A DNA stretch of 64,000 bases from Klenkia soli (GCF_900103975.1 NZ_FNIR01000013.1:1-64000), one strand, 5' to 3'. Shown: positions 36,788 through 46,610, counted from the first letter of the stretch. The notes: generated by a model from the sequence alone, not told the origin. Numbers and translations: made by a program.

Positions 36788-37645
36788 TCAGCGGCCCAGG
36801 ACCAGGGCGACGTGCTCGGCCATGGTGCGGGTCGGGCGACCGGTCAGCCCGGAGATGCCCTTCCCGCCGGTGTCGAGCTCACCGGCGGCGATGCCGGCGT
36901 CGATGGCGGCGACGAAGCCCGCGGTGCCCTCGTCGAGGCCGACGCCCCGGAGCAGGGCGACGTGGTCGTCGGTCGGCAGGTCGTGGTGGACGACGTCGGT
37001 GCCGGTCTGCCGGCCGATCTCGGCGGCCAGGTCGGCCAGCGCCATGGGGGCGTCGCCGTCGAGCTCGATGGTCGCCGGGGTGACCTCGGCCGCGGTGAGG
37101 ACGGCGACGGCGGCCGCCGCGAAGTCGGCCCGCGAGGCCGGCCAGACCACACCGCCGTGGGTGCTGCCGGCCAGCTGACCGGTGCTGGCGGCCTGGCCGA
37201 TGGTGGCGTCGTAGTTCTCCCAGTACCAGTTGTTGCGCAGCACGACGACCGGCAGGCCGCTGTCCGCGAGCAGCTCCTCGGTGGCCTTGTGCTCGGGTGC
37301 GAGGACCAGCGTGCTGGTCAGCGCGCGGGGGGCGGAGGTGTAGACGAGCAGCTCGACGCCGGCGGCCTTCGCGGCCTCGACGACGTTGGTGTGCTGGGCG
37401 ACCCGCTGGCCCACCTCGCTGCCCGAGACGAGCAGCAACCGGTCGGTGCCCTGCAGGGCGGCCTCGAGGGACGCCCGGTCGGTGTAGTCGGCCACGGTGA
37501 CGACGACGCCGCGCTCGGCGAGGTCGGCGGCCTTCGCGGCGTCGCGGACGAGGGCGGTGACCTCGCCGGCCGGGACGCCGGCGTCGAGCAGGCCGGTGAC
37601 GACGAGGCGGCCGAGCTGGCCGGTGGCTCCGGTGACGGTGATCAT
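36788..37645 (-). CDS. NmrA/YtfG-like NAD(P)H-binding oxidoreductase
   Basis: 285-aa atypical short-chain dehydrogenase of the NmrA/quinone-oxidoreductase-2 type. The Rossmann motif is [13 protein letters not shown] (3-15). It lacks the YxxxK pair of classical SDRs, as is normal for NmrA-like proteins; [10 protein letters not shown] is a family block. E. coli YtfG (QorB) of this family reduces quinones with NADPH. It is divergent from the HxlR gene with a palindrome in the 91-bp gap, so it is probably induced by electrophiles or quinones. Confidence 0.87.
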   Translation of the reverse strand: MITVTGATGQLGRLVVTGLLDAGVPAGEVTALVRDAAKAADLAERGVVVTVADYTDRASLEAALQGTDRLLLVSGSEVGQRVAQHTNVVEAAKAAGVELLVYTSAPRALTSTLVLAPEHKATEELLADSGLPVVVLRNNWYWENYDATIGQAASTGQLAGSTHGGVVWPASRADFAAAAVAVLTAAEVTPATIELDGDAPMALADLAAEIGRQTGTDVVHHDLPTDDHVALLRGVGLDEGTAGFVAAIDAGIAAGELDTGGKGISGLTGRPTRTMAEHVALVLGR

Positions 37646-37664
37646 GACGCTTCCCTTCCGATGT

Positions 37665-37685
37665 GCACTAACTCCTGGTTAGTGC
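37665..37685. promoter_or_regulatory. HxlR operator palindrome
   Basis: gcactaac (37665-37672) and gttagtgc (37678-37685) are perfect 8-bp arms around tcctg. The palindrome lies 20 bp before the NmrA gene start on the minus strand and about 50 bp before the HxlR gene. HxlR regulators next to the oxidoreductase they control bind such sites. Confidence 0.65.
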
Positions 37686-37736
37686 TTTCATCGAGAACGT
37701 ACACTGGCCCGGACATCCGTCGAGAGGAGGGGCGCT

Positions 37737-38135
37737 GTGGGCGTCGACACACCTGGGCCCGCCCCGGCCGCGGACCCCGTCGAGGACTTCGCCGCCGACG
37801 TCTTCTCCCGCCGCTGCACCTCGCGCGAGGCGCTCGAGCACGTCACCGGCAAGTGGGCACTGCTGGCCGTGACCGCCCTGCTGGAGTCGCCGCACCGGTT
37901 CGGCGAGCTGCGCCGCCGGGTCGACGGCGTCAGCGAGAAGATGCTGTCCCAGAGCCTGCAGACCCTCGAGCGGGACGGCTGGGTGCACCGCGAGGTCCGC
38001 TCGACCATCCCGCCGCACGTGGAGTACCGGCTGACCGATGCCGGTCGCGAGCTGGCCCCCCGGTTGCTCGACCTGGTCCGGTTCGTGGAGGGGGCGATGC
38101 CCGCCGTGCACGCCGCGCGGGCCGCCCGGAGCTGA
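37737..38135 (+). CDS. HxlR family transcriptional regulator
   Basis: 132-aa winged-helix regulator of the HxlR/YodB type: [20 protein letters not shown] then [37 protein letters not shown] (about 27-83) is the diagnostic HxlR domain. Cys27 is close to the N-terminal redox Cys of YodB/HypR-type quinone or diamide sensors. Divergent from the NmrA-like gene, it probably represses it. GTG 37737 start; ggagg lies at about 37724-37728. Confidence 0.9.
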   Translation: MGVDTPGPAPAADPVEDFAADVFSRRCTSREALEHVTGKWALLAVTALLESPHRFGELRRRVDGVSEKMLSQSLQTLERDGWVHREVRSTIPPHVEYRLTDAGRELAPRLLDLVRFVEGAMPAVHAARAARS

Positions 38136-38180
38136 TCCGGGACGACGCGACACGCCGGTCCTCGGGCGTGTCGCTGGCTT

Positions 38181-38194
38181 CGAACACGTGTTCG
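38181..38194. promoter_or_regulatory. SOS box (LexA site) upstream of recA
   Basis: cgaacacgtgttcg, a perfect 14-bp palindrome of the actinobacterial CGAAC-N4-GTTCG consensus, about 136 bp before the recA ATG. It is expected to bind the LexA encoded at 57411. Confidence 0.88.
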
Positions 38195-38254
38195 TCATAC
38201 CGTTGCTGTCCACAGGCCGGGCGCGGATCCACAACTTCGCCCGACCCCCCGGTT

Positions 38255-38277
38255 TTGTCGGACCCCCGCCCTACCGT
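38255..38277 (+). promoter_or_regulatory. RecA-NDp-like promoter of recA
   Basis: TTGTCGGAC (38255-38263), 8 nt, then TACCGT (38272-38277). This is the clearest copy of the damage-type element in the window and matches the mycobacterial TTGTCRGTG-N8-TAnnnT layout except at two bases of the 9-mer. Predicted start of transcription is near 38284, giving a leader of about 46 nt. Confidence 0.62.
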
Positions 38278-38329
38278 CGGACCCGACCCGCAGACAGCGA
38301 CGCACGCGACGACACCGAAGGTGGACACC

Positions 38330-39364
38330 ATGGCAACCCTGGACCGCGACAAGGCCCTCGACATGGCCCTGGCCCAGATCGACAAGCAGTTCGGCAAGGG
38401 CTCGGTCATGCGGCTGGGCGACTCGCCCGAGGTGGCCATGAAGGTCATCCCGACCGGCTCGATCGCCCTCGACATCGCCCTGGGCGTCGGTGGCCTGCCC
38501 CGCGGCCGGGTCGTCGAGGTCTACGGCCCCGAGGCCTCGGGCAAGACGACGGTCGCCCTGCACGCGGTGGCCAACGCCCAGGCCGCCGGCGGCATCGTGG
38601 CCTTCGTCGACGCCGAGCACGCGCTGGACCCCGACTACGCCCGCGCCATCGGCGTCGACACCGACGCCCTGCTGATCAGCCAGCCCGACACCGGCGAGCA
38701 GGCGCTGGAGATCGCGGACATGCTGATCCGCTCCGGTGCGCTGGACCTCATCGTCATCGACTCGGTGGCCGCCCTGGTGCCCCGCGCCGAGATCGAGGGC
38801 GAGATGGGCGACAGCCACGTCGGTCTGCAGGCCCGCCTCATGAGCCAGGCCCTCCGCAAGATCACCGGTGCGCTCAGCAACTCCGGCACGACCTGCATCT
38901 TCATCAACCAGCTGCGCGAGAAGGTCGGCGTGGTCTACGGCTCGCCCGAGGTCACCACCGGTGGTCGCGCGCTGAAGTTCTACTCGTCCGTGCGGCTCGA
39001 CGTCCGCCGCATCGAGACCCTGAAGACCGGCACCGACGCCGTCGGCAGCCGCGTGCGGATCAAGGTCGTCAAGAACAAGGTCGCCGCTCCGTTCAAGCAG
39101 GCCGAGCTCGACCTCATCTGGGGCACCGGGTTCAGCCGTGAGGGTGGCCTGATCGACATCGGCGTGGAGCAGGGCTTCGTCCGCAAGTCCGGTGCTTGGT
39201 ACACCTACGAGGGCGACCAGCTGGGGCAGGGCAAGGAGAACGCCCGCGGCTTCCTGCGCGACAACCCCGACCTGGCCGACGAGATCGAGAAGAAGATCAA
39301 GGAGAAGCTCGGCATCGGGCCGCGGCTGGACGCCCCGGTCGACGCCGTGCCCGCCGACTTCTGA
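38330..39364 (+). CDS. recA: Recombinase RecA
   Basis: 344-aa strand-exchange recombinase and LexA coprotease. Walker A is GPEASGKT (66-73), the [20 protein letters not shown] block (Walker B and L1) and the [24 protein letters not shown] stretch (L2) follow; the C-terminus is acidic. There is no intein, unlike some mycobacterial RecA. ATG 38330 follows gtggacacc with a weak ribosome site. It has an SOS box at 38181 and a RecA-NDp-like promoter at 38255, so it should respond to damage by two routes. recX follows 33 bp downstream. Confidence 0.98.
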   Translation: MATLDRDKALDMALAQIDKQFGKGSVMRLGDSPEVAMKVIPTGSIALDIALGVGGLPRGRVVEVYGPEASGKTTVALHAVANAQAAGGIVAFVDAEHALDPDYARAIGVDTDALLISQPDTGEQALEIADMLIRSGALDLIVIDSVAALVPRAEIEGEMGDSHVGLQARLMSQALRKITGALSNSGTTCIFINQLREKVGVVYGSPEVTTGGRALKFYSSVRLDVRRIETLKTGTDAVGSRVRIKVVKNKVAAPFKQAELDLIWGTGFSREGGLIDIGVEQGFVRKSGAWYTYEGDQLGQGKENARGFLRDNPDLADEIEKKIKEKLGIGPRLDAPVDAVPADF

Positions 39365-39397
39365 GTCCGGTGATCCGCGCCGACGGTCACCCGCTCC

Positions 39398-41107
39398 ATG
39401 AGTGAGGACGACGGCACCTCGACCGGCGGCGGCCCCGTCGCCGGTCGTGGCGCCGGTTCGACCGGCACGCCGTCGGTGGTCGACTTCGGCGTGCTGGACG
39501 ACGCCCGCGAGTCGACCCGGGCCGCGGTCGAGGTGGTGGACCTCAGCTCGCTGGGCGAGGTGGTCGGCCCGTCGGCGGGCCCCGAGGTGGTCGACTTCGA
39601 GTCCGTGGCCGGCCCGGCCGACCGACGGTCGGCGGCGCAGTCGCGCACCCGCTCCGCGGGTCCTGCCGACGGTGCGCCACGCCGTCGCCGGTCGAGCCGT
39701 CCGGTCGATCCTGCCCCGGTCGACGCTGCACAGGTCGACCCTGCCCCGGTGAAGCCCCCCGCGGCGGACGAGCACGACGGGGTGGCGCGGTTGTGGCCGG
39801 CCGAGGACGCCGATCCGCTGGCCGCCGGCTCGCGCTCGGCCGAGAGTCCGGCGGGTACGCGCCGCTCCCGGCGGCCGGCGTCCTCCGACGACGACCGCCG
39901 GAGCCGATGGGTTGCCGCGGCGGATCGGGAGGGCCCTGGCCAGACCGAGGCCGCCACGACGGAGGTCGGTGACGACGGCTCCGGTGACGGCGGGGGAGAC
40001 TCCGCCGGGCGCTCCGGACGGTCGGGCTCGGGGTCGTCCGGGAAGTCGCGCTCCGGCTCGTTCGGCAGATCGGGCTCGGGCTCGTTCGGGAAATCGCGCT
40101 CCGGATCGTTCGGGAAGTCGGGCTCCGGCTCCTTCGGCGCGTCCGGTTCCAGCTCGTTCGGCGATTCCGCGTCGCGGTTGGGCAGAGGGTCGCGGCGGAG
40201 CGGCTCCTCGGGGGGCAAGCGCCGGGAGTGGGGCATCCAGCTCGACGCCGAGGTCGAAGAGCCCGTGCCCGGCGTCGCCGCGGCCGAGGGCTCGGGTGCC
40301 ACCGGCGCCGAGGACCAGGCTCCGGCCGGCGGTCGGCACGACCGCTCGACGCGCACCGCGAACAGGGGGCGGGCGGGGTCCTTCGGTCGTCCGCGCCGTG
40401 CGGAGGGCGAGCCTCCGCCGGAGTTCGACGACCCCGAGCAGACCGCCAAGCAGATCTGCCTGACCGCGCTCACCGGTGCCTCCCGCAGTCGCCAGCAGCT
40501 GGCCGAGCTGCTCGCTGCCCGCGAGATCCCCGACGAGGTCGCCGCCACCGTCCTCGACCGGTTCACCGAGGTCGGGCTGGTCGACGACGCCGCCTTCGCC
40601 GCGGCCTGGGTCAGCTCCCGCCAGTCGACGCGGGGGCTGAGCCGGCGGGCGCTGTCCCACGAGCTGCGGGCCAAGGGCATCGACCCCGAGGTCGCCTCGG
40701 TGGCGCTGGAGGCGGTCGACCCGCAGGACGAGTGGGACACCGCCCGGGCCCTGGTCGCCCGCAAGGTGCCCGGCATGCGCCGGCTCGACACCGCGACGGC
40801 CACCCGCCGGCTCACCGGCATGCTGGCACGCAAGGGCTACGGCATGGGCTTGGCGGCCTGGGTGGTCCGCGAGGCCTTGGAGGCCGACGGCACGGTCGAG
40901 GACGCCGCGGCCGAGGCCGACGACGCCGCACCCGACCTGGCCGGTGTCGAGCCGGCCGGCGACGGCCCCGCAGTGCGTCGTGGGCTGTGGTCGGGGCGCC
41001 CGCTCGGGGAGGACACGGACGGCGAGGTCGGCGAGGGCCTCACCGTCGACGGCGTCGCGCGCTCCCGTTCGGCGGCCCCACATCCCGGCGGCTTCGGCCG
41101 GCGCTAG
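39398..41107 (+). CDS. recX: Regulatory protein RecX with long N-terminal extension
   Basis: 569 aa. The RecX domain lies in about residues 345-490: TAKQICLTALTGASRSRQQL, then ELLAAREIPDEVAATVLDRF, GLVDDAAFAAAWVSSRQST and LRAKGIDPEVASVALE. Usual RecX has 150-200 residues, so the 340-residue N-terminal part is an extension: low-complexity, Ser/Gly/Arg-rich, with six 8-residue S-G-S-F-G-K-S-x repeats (211-258). RecX inhibits and modulates RecA filaments. It lies 33 bp after recA. The reading frame is open all along, and codon use with high third-position GC suits translation. ATG 39398 start. Confidence 0.88.
   Translation: MSEDDGTSTGGGPVAGRGAGSTGTPSVVDFGVLDDARESTRAAVEVVDLSSLGEVVGPSAGPEVVDFESVAGPADRRSAAQSRTRSAGPADGAPRRRRSSRPVDPAPVDAAQVDPAPVKPPAADEHDGVARLWPAEDADPLAAGSRSAESPAGTRRSRRPASSDDDRRSRWVAAADREGPGQTEAATTEVGDDGSGDGGGDSAGRSGRSGSGSSGKSRSGSFGRSGSGSFGKSRSGSFGKSGSGSFGASGSSSFGDSASRLGRGSRRSGSSGGKRREWGIQLDAEVEEPVPGVAAAEGSGATGAEDQAPAGGRHDRSTRTANRGRAGSFGRPRRAEGEPPPEFDDPEQTAKQICLTALTGASRSRQQLAELLAAREIPDEVAATVLDRFTEVGLVDDAAFAAAWVSSRQSTRGLSRRALSHELRAKGIDPEVASVALEAVDPQDEWDTARALVARKVPGMRRLDTATATRRLTGMLARKGYGMGLAAWVVREALEADGTVEDAAAEADDAAPDLAGVEPAGDGPAVRRGLWSGRPLGEDTDGEVGEGLTVDGVARSRSAAPHPGGFGRR
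40028..40171 (+). repeat. Six 24-bp in-frame repeats in recX
   Basis: Units at 40028, 40052, 40076, 40100, 40124 and 40148 encode SGSSGKSR, SGSFGRSG, SGSFGKSR, SGSFGKSG, SGSFGASG and SSSFGDSA. Codons differ between units, so the array is old or under selection at protein level. Confidence 0.9.
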
Positions 41108-41121
41108 GCCCCGCACAGCAG

Positions 41122-41163
41122 GACGGGCCCGTCGGCACGCCGGAGCGTGCCGCCGAGCCCGTC
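41122..41163. terminator. Terminator hairpin after recX
   Basis: cggcacgc/gcgtgccg (41133-41140 / 41145-41152) around cgga, with outer pairing gacgggc/gcccgtc (41122-41128 / 41157-41163). It lies between the convergent recX and the 146-aa ORF. Confidence 0.72.
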
Positions 41164-41179
41164 GTGGAGGCGGGGTGGG

Positions 41180-41620
41180 TCAGGTGGCCAGCCAGGCCGC
41201 GACGTCGACCGCGGTGCCGGCGGGGGAGTCCTCGTCGGGGACCAACCACAGCGGGGACTCCGGGCGGCCCTCGGTCAGCCACTGCTGGATGGCGGCGTCG
41301 AAGCCCGACGTCGTGACGGTCAGTGCCGCCGGCCCGCGCTCGGGGTCCACGGACCGCCGGGCCGGGCCCAGGAACGTCACGTCGGACTCGGCACCGTCGT
41401 CCCACTGCAGGACCACACGGCACCGGGAGCGGCGGTGCCGGGCCGGGGGAACGGCCTCCCGGACCACCGCCGACTGCGCGCCCGCCGCGGCCGCGAAGTG
41501 CGTCGCCGAGGACCGCAACCGGCTCACGAAGAGCTGTTCCGGATCGGTCCCGACCAGGTGCAGGACCGGCTGGTCCGGCTCGTCGGAGGGGGCGAGGGCG
41601 AGGGCGGCGGTGGTGTCCAT
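41180..41620 (-). CDS. Hypothetical actinobacterial protein, 146 aa
   Basis: I do not recognise a family. 146 aa, begins MDTTAALALAPSDEPDQPVL and contains RCRVVLQWDDGAESDVTFLG and GFDAAIQQWLTEGRP; mixed alpha/beta, no membrane segment and no signal peptide. ATG 41620 is preferred to the earlier in-frame ATG since it follows ggtggga. It lies downstream of gluABCD in the same direction, 54 bp away, and may be co-transcribed. Confidence 0.6.
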   Translation of the reverse strand: MDTTAALALAPSDEPDQPVLHLVGTDPEQLFVSRLRSSATHFAAAAGAQSAVVREAVPPARHRRSRCRVVLQWDDGAESDVTFLGPARRSVDPERGPAALTVTTSGFDAAIQQWLTEGRPESPLWLVPDEDSPAGTAVDVAAWLAT

Positions 41621-41674
41621 GGTCCCACCAGTCTCACCCGCCACAACCCTGCGTGCGCGGAGCGCCACGCCGTG

Positions 41675-42580
41675 TCAGAACGACGGTTCGGCTCCCCGCT
41701 GGACCCCCGTGCCGATGGTCGACGTCGCGAGGCTCGGCGGAGCGGCCCCGGCGGCCTTGGCCGATGAGCGCGTCCGCTTCTCCACCAGCTTGGCCACCTG
41801 CGACAGCGCGATGTTGATGACGATGTAGATCACCGCGGCACCGACGTAGAGCTGGAACGTGTAGATGTCGCCGAAGCGGGAGTTGAAGAACTCCACCAGG
41901 CTGCGGGCCTGCCGCAGCAGCTCGAACACCCCGATGATGAAGCCCAGCGAGGTGTCCTTCAGCAGCACCACGAGCTGCGCGATGAGGACCGGCAGCATCC
42001 GGCGGATCGCCTGGGGGAGCAGCACCAGGGTCATGACCTGGGTCTTGCGCATGCCGAGGGCGTAGGCCGCCTCGCGCTGGCCCTTGTCCACCGAGAGGAT
42101 CCCGGCCCGGAAGATCTCGGCGAGCACCGCCATGTTGTAGAGCGTCAGCCCGCCGACCAGGGCCGCGAAGGCCGACAGCGAGACGCCGAAGCCCGGCAGC
42201 ACGAAGTACAGCGCGAAGATCACGACCAGCAGCGGGATCGCGCGGAAGAACTCGATCACCGTGGTGACCGGGATCCGCAGCCACCGGTGGTCGGACAACC
42301 GGCCGACGGCCAGCAGCAGCCCCAGGACGGTCGAGGTCACCATGGCCACCGCGGCGATCCGCAGGGTGAGCAGCAGAGCCGACCCGAAGGCCTGCGGCAC
42401 CCCGGCGGCCGGGTCGAACAGGATCGCCCAGCGAGCAGGGTCCAGCTGCCCGTTGCCGTTCAGGCGCCAGAGGATGACTGCCAGCAGTGCCAGCACCAGG
42501 ACACCGCCGACGACGGTGCCGATCAGCTGGCGCCGCTTGGCCTTCGGGCCGGGGACGTCGAAGAGGACGAGGGAGCTCAT
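41675..42580 (-). CDS. gluD: Glutamate-type amino-acid ABC permease GluD
   Basis: 301-aa permease with a first helix at about 20-40 and at least four more. The HisM/GlnP-type EAA-like loop is KGQREAAYALGMRKTQVMTL (about 166-185). A long Ala/Ser/Thr-rich C-terminal tail follows. It is last in the gluABCD operon; the start overlaps the gluC stop by 4 nt. GluABCD imports glutamate (and aspartate or glutamine) in corynebacteria, where it also lies close to recX and miaB. Confidence 0.9.
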   Translation of the reverse strand: MSSLVLFDVPGPKAKRRQLIGTVVGGVLVLALLAVILWRLNGNGQLDPARWAILFDPAAGVPQAFGSALLLTLRIAAVAMVTSTVLGLLLAVGRLSDHRWLRIPVTTVIEFFRAIPLLVVIFALYFVLPGFGVSLSAFAALVGGLTLYNMAVLAEIFRAGILSVDKGQREAAYALGMRKTQVMTLVLLPQAIRRMLPVLIAQLVVLLKDTSLGFIIGVFELLRQARSLVEFFNSRFGDIYTFQLYVGAAVIYIVINIALSQVAKLVEKRTRSSAKAAGAAPPSLATSTIGTGVQRGAEPSF

Positions 42581-43224
42581 CGCAGGATCGCCACCCGGTG
42601 CTCGATGCGGTTCAGGGCGATCGCGGCCGGCACCGTGATGACCATGTAGGCCAGCACCACGCCCAGCAGGATGAACAGCAGGTCGTTGGGGTCGGCGTTG
42701 GTCAGCCGGGCCAGCAGCGAGCTGACCTCGCTGATCGAGAATCCCGCGGCGATCGAGGTGTTCTTGGCCATGGCGATCAGCACGCTGCCCAGCGGCGGCA
42801 CCACGGTGCGGAACGCCTGGGGCAGCACCACGGTGGTCAGGGTCTGGCTGAAGGTGAGCCCCAGCGCGCGGGCGGCCTCGGCCTGACCCGGCGCCACGGA
42901 GTTGATGCCCGAGCGGATCGCCTCGGCCACGAAGGCCGCGGTGTAGGTGCCCACCGCGACCACCGCACCGGCGAAGAACGGCAGCACCGTGTCGATCTGC
43001 GGCAGGCCGAAGATGACGAAGAAGAAGACCACGGTCAGCGGGGTGTTGCGGAAGATCTCGACGTAGGTCGTGGCCAGACCGCGCAGCGGTGCGATCGGGC
43101 TGACCCGCATGCCGGCCAGCACGGTGCCCAGGACCAGGGCGAGCACCCCGGCGAAGAACGTCAGGCCCAGGGTGTTCAGGAACGCGTCCCGGAAGAGGTC
43201 GATGTTGTCCAGGAAGAACTGCAC
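42577..43224 (-). CDS. gluC: Glutamate-type amino-acid ABC permease GluC
   Basis: 215-aa five-helix permease of the HisM/GlnP family with the EAA-like motif APGQAEAARALGLTFSQTLT. It overlaps gluD by 4 nt (ATGA). An AGGAGG lies just before the start at 43224. Partner of GluD in a heterodimeric channel. Confidence 0.9.
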   Translation of the reverse strand: MQFFLDNIDLFRDAFLNTLGLTFFAGVLALVLGTVLAGMRVSPIAPLRGLATTYVEIFRNTPLTVVFFFVIFGLPQIDTVLPFFAGAVVAVGTYTAAFVAEAIRSGINSVAPGQAEAARALGLTFSQTLTTVVLPQAFRTVVPPLGSVLIAMAKNTSIAAGFSISEVSSLLARLTNADPNDLLFILLGVVLAYMVITVPAAIALNRIEHRVAILR

Positions 43225-43311
43225 GGTGCCTCCTCTCGGGGTGGCTCAGCGGGGGTGGGCGCGCCGGTCCCCGGCCACCCGTGCGGGGTGACCGGGGACC
43301 GGTGCGGAGGA

Positions 43312-44214
43312 TCAGTAGTCGTCGATCGTGGGCGGCTCGGGGGCGTCCTCACCGGTGATCGCACCGGCGGTGGAGTCCCAGGCCTGGGCCCACGAGCCGT
43401 CCTCGAAGGACGCCTCGAGGGTCTCGTTGATGAAGGTGCGGAACTGCGTGTCGCCGAGGGACAGGCCGATGCCGTAGGGCTCCTCGGTGAAGGGGTTGCC
43501 CACGAGCTCGAAGCCGTCGGGGTTGCTGGCCACCAGGCCGGTGAGGATGACGTTGTCGGTGGTGACCGCGTCGACCTGACCGTTGTTGAGGGCGTCGGCG
43601 CACTTGGAGTAGACGTCGAACAGCGTCAGCGTCGCCTCGGGGTAGTTGTCCCGGATGTTCTGCGCCGGGGTCGAGCCCTCGACCGAGCAGACGTTCTTGC
43701 CGGCGAGGTCGTCGGGACCCTCGATCCCCTCGGGGTTCCCCGCGGCGACCATGATGTCCTGGCCGGCCACGTAGTAGGGCCCGGCGAAGTCGACGATCTG
43801 CTTGCGGGCGTCGTTGATGGTGTAGGTGGCGACCACGATGTCGACGGTGCCGTTCTGGATGAACGGCTCACGGTTGGCCGAGACGGACTCGACGAACTCG
43901 ATGTCCTCGGGGGCGATGCCCAGGTTCGCCGCGATGATCGTGGCGATCTGGACGTCGAAGCCCTCGGGGTCACCGCTGGGGTTCAGCAGCCCGAACCCGG
44001 GCTGGTCGAACTTGACGCCGACGGTCATGGTGCCGGCCTCGGCCAGCTCGGCCATGGTGGTGCCGGCCTCGAAGTCGACGTCGGTCTCGACGGCCACCGT
44101 GTTGTCGGCCTGCTCCTCGGCCTGCTGGCCGGCCTCGCTGGAGCAGCCGGCGAGCACGACGCCGAACGCCGCGACGGCTGCCGCGTACCTCGCAGGACGG
44201 GATGGGAGACGCAT
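43312..44214 (-). CDS. gluB: Glutamate-binding lipoprotein GluB
   Basis: 300-aa solute-binding lipoprotein with lipobox LAGC (Cys24). The type-3 amino-acid-binding fold shows GVKFDQPGFGLLNPSGDPEG, IVVATYTINDARKQIVDFAG and GPYYVAG, close to the corynebacterial GluB layout. It is 29 bp from gluA and 87 bp before gluC. The AGAAGAGG before ATG 44214 is a ribosome site. Confidence 0.92.
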   Translation of the reverse strand: MRLPSRPARYAAAVAAFGVVLAGCSSEAGQQAEEQADNTVAVETDVDFEAGTTMAELAEAGTMTVGVKFDQPGFGLLNPSGDPEGFDVQIATIIAANLGIAPEDIEFVESVSANREPFIQNGTVDIVVATYTINDARKQIVDFAGPYYVAGQDIMVAAGNPEGIEGPDDLAGKNVCSVEGSTPAQNIRDNYPEATLTLFDVYSKCADALNNGQVDAVTTDNVILTGLVASNPDGFELVGNPFTEEPYGIGLSLGDTQFRTFINETLEASFEDGSWAQAWDSTAGAITGEDAPEPPTIDDY

Positions 44215-44243
44215 GGGTCCTCTTCTCGTGGGGGAGCGGTCGG

Positions 44244-44999
<756 letters not shown>

Positions 45000-45002
45000 G
45001 AT

Positions 45003-45037
45003 GATCGACCCTAGGGGCGGTCCGGGACGCGTCGATC
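45003..45037 (-). promoter_or_regulatory. gluABCD promoter region with inverted repeat
   Basis: On the minus strand TAGGGT (45013-45008) is the -10 element. gatcgac (45003-45009) and gtcgatc (45031-45037) form an inverted repeat spanning the core promoter, a possible operator for nutrient control. Confidence 0.4.
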
Positions 45038-45140
45038 ACGAACCTGTAACGAAGCTGAGCGCCAGCCATGAGTTCCCGGTGCGGGGCACGAATCGGTCAC
45101 GATCCGGTCGTCGGGCGGGCGCCGTACCCTCGCTGACGTC

Positions 45141-46610
45141 ATGACGAGCACTGAGAACCGCACGTACCGGGTGCGCACCTACGGCTGCCAGATGAACGTC
45201 CACGACTCGGAGCGGCTGGCCGGCCTGCTGGAGGACGCGGGCTACGCCGCGGCGCCCGAGGGCGAGGACGCCGACGTCGTCGTCCTCAACACCTGCGCCG
45301 TGCGCGAGAACGCCGACAACAAGCTCTACGGCAACCTCGGCCACCTCCGCCCGGTCAAGGACGCCCACCCCGGTATGCAGATCGCCGTCGGCGGCTGCCT
45401 GGCGCAGAAGGACCGCGCCACGATCGTCGACCGCGCCCCGTGGGTCGACGTCGTGTTCGGCACGCACAACGTCGGGTCGCTCCCGGCCCTGCTCGACCGC
45501 GCCCGGCACAACGCCGAGGCCCAGGTCGAGATCGTCGAGGCCCTCGAGGTCTTCCCGAGCTCCCTGCCGGCCAAGCGGGACAGCGCGTACTCCGGCTGGG
45601 TCTCGATCAGCGTGGGGTGCAACAACACCTGCACCTTCTGCATCGTCCCGGCGCTGCGCGGCAAGGAGAAGGACCGCCGCCCCGGCGACGTGCTCGCCGA
45701 GGTGCAGGCGCTGGTCGACCAGGGCGTGCTCGAGGTGACGCTGCTGGGCCAGAACGTCAACGCCTACGGGGTCGAGTTCCGCGAGCGCGGCGCCTTCGCC
45801 GACCTGCTCCGCTCGGCCGGCCGCATCGAGGGCCTGGAACGCATCCGGTTCACCAGCCCCCACCCGCGCGAGTTCACCGACGACGTGATCGAGGCGATGG
45901 CCGAGACGCCGGCGGTCTGCCACCAGCTGCACATGCCGCTGCAGAGCGGCTCCGACGACGTCCTGCGCCGCATGCGCCGCGGGTACCGGCAGGACCGCTA
46001 CCTCGGCATCATCGACCGGGTGCGGGCCGCCATGCCCGACGCCGCGATCACCACCGACATCATCGTCGGCTTCCCGGGCGAGACCGATGCCGACTTCCAG
46101 CAGACCCTGGACGTCGTCGCCGCGGCCCGGTTCGCCAGCGCCTTCACCTTCCAGTACTCCAAGCGCCCCGGGACGTCGGCCGCCGACATGGACGGCCAGC
46201 TGCCCAAGGAGGTCGTGCAGGAGCGCTACCTGCGGCTCACCGCGCTGCAGGACGAGATCAGCTGGGCGGAGAACCGGGCCCTGGTCGGCCGCACCGTCGA
46301 GCTGCTGGTCGCCGCGGGCGAGGGCAGCAAGGACGCCGACCGCGGGCGGATGTCCGGCCGCTCCCGCGACGGTCGCCTGGTGCACTTCACCGGGGTCGAG
46401 GGTGTCCGTCCCGGGGACGTCGTCGAGACGGTGGTGACGGCGGGCAAGCCGCACTTCCTCATCGCCGACGGCGCTCTGCTGTCGCACCGCCGCACCCGGG
46501 CCGGCGACGCGGGCGAGGCCGGCATCCGGCCCAGCACGCGGGGGATCGGGTTGGGCATGCCGACCATCGGGGTGCCCGCGGCCCTACCACTGGCCCCCGC
46601 CTGCAGCTGA
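45141..46610 (+). CDS. miaB: tRNA-2-methylthio-N6-dimethylallyladenosine synthase
   Basis: 489-aa radical-SAM methylthiotransferase acting on i6A37 of tRNAs. N-terminal UPF0004 domain: [20 protein letters not shown] and [17 protein letters not shown]. The radical-SAM motif C160-x3-C164-x2-C167 is in [21 protein letters not shown] domain at about 385-450. The ExxR-type NVNAYG and [20 protein letters not shown] blocks are diagnostic of MiaB. The substrate-making enzyme MiaA is encoded at 50295. TACCCT lies 10 nt before the ATG. Confidence 0.95.
   Translation: MTSTENRTYRVRTYGCQMNVHDSERLAGLLEDAGYAAAPEGEDADVVVLNTCAVRENADNKLYGNLGHLRPVKDAHPGMQIAVGGCLAQKDRATIVDRAPWVDVVFGTHNVGSLPALLDRARHNAEAQVEIVEALEVFPSSLPAKRDSAYSGWVSISVGCNNTCTFCIVPALRGKEKDRRPGDVLAEVQALVDQGVLEVTLLGQNVNAYGVEFRERGAFADLLRSAGRIEGLERIRFTSPHPREFTDDVIEAMAETPAVCHQLHMPLQSGSDDVLRRMRRGYRQDRYLGIIDRVRAAMPDAAITTDIIVGFPGETDADFQQTLDVVAAARFASAFTFQYSKRPGTSAADMDGQLPKEVVQERYLRLTALQDEISWAENRALVGRTVELLVAAGEGSKDADRGRMSGRSRDGRLVHFTGVEGVRPGDVVETVVTAGKPHFLIADGALLSHRRTRAGDAGEAGIRPSTRGIGLGMPTIGVPAALPLAPACS

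Noticed and set aside
38330-39364. Intein in recA
   Set aside because: The protein is 344 aa with uninterrupted Walker A and L2 blocks.
45095-45141. Damage-type promoter at miaB
   Set aside because: tcgtcgggc-N8-TACCCT fits the spacing, but only 7 of 9 positions match and the GTCGkAC core is lost, as expected by chance in GC-rich DNA.
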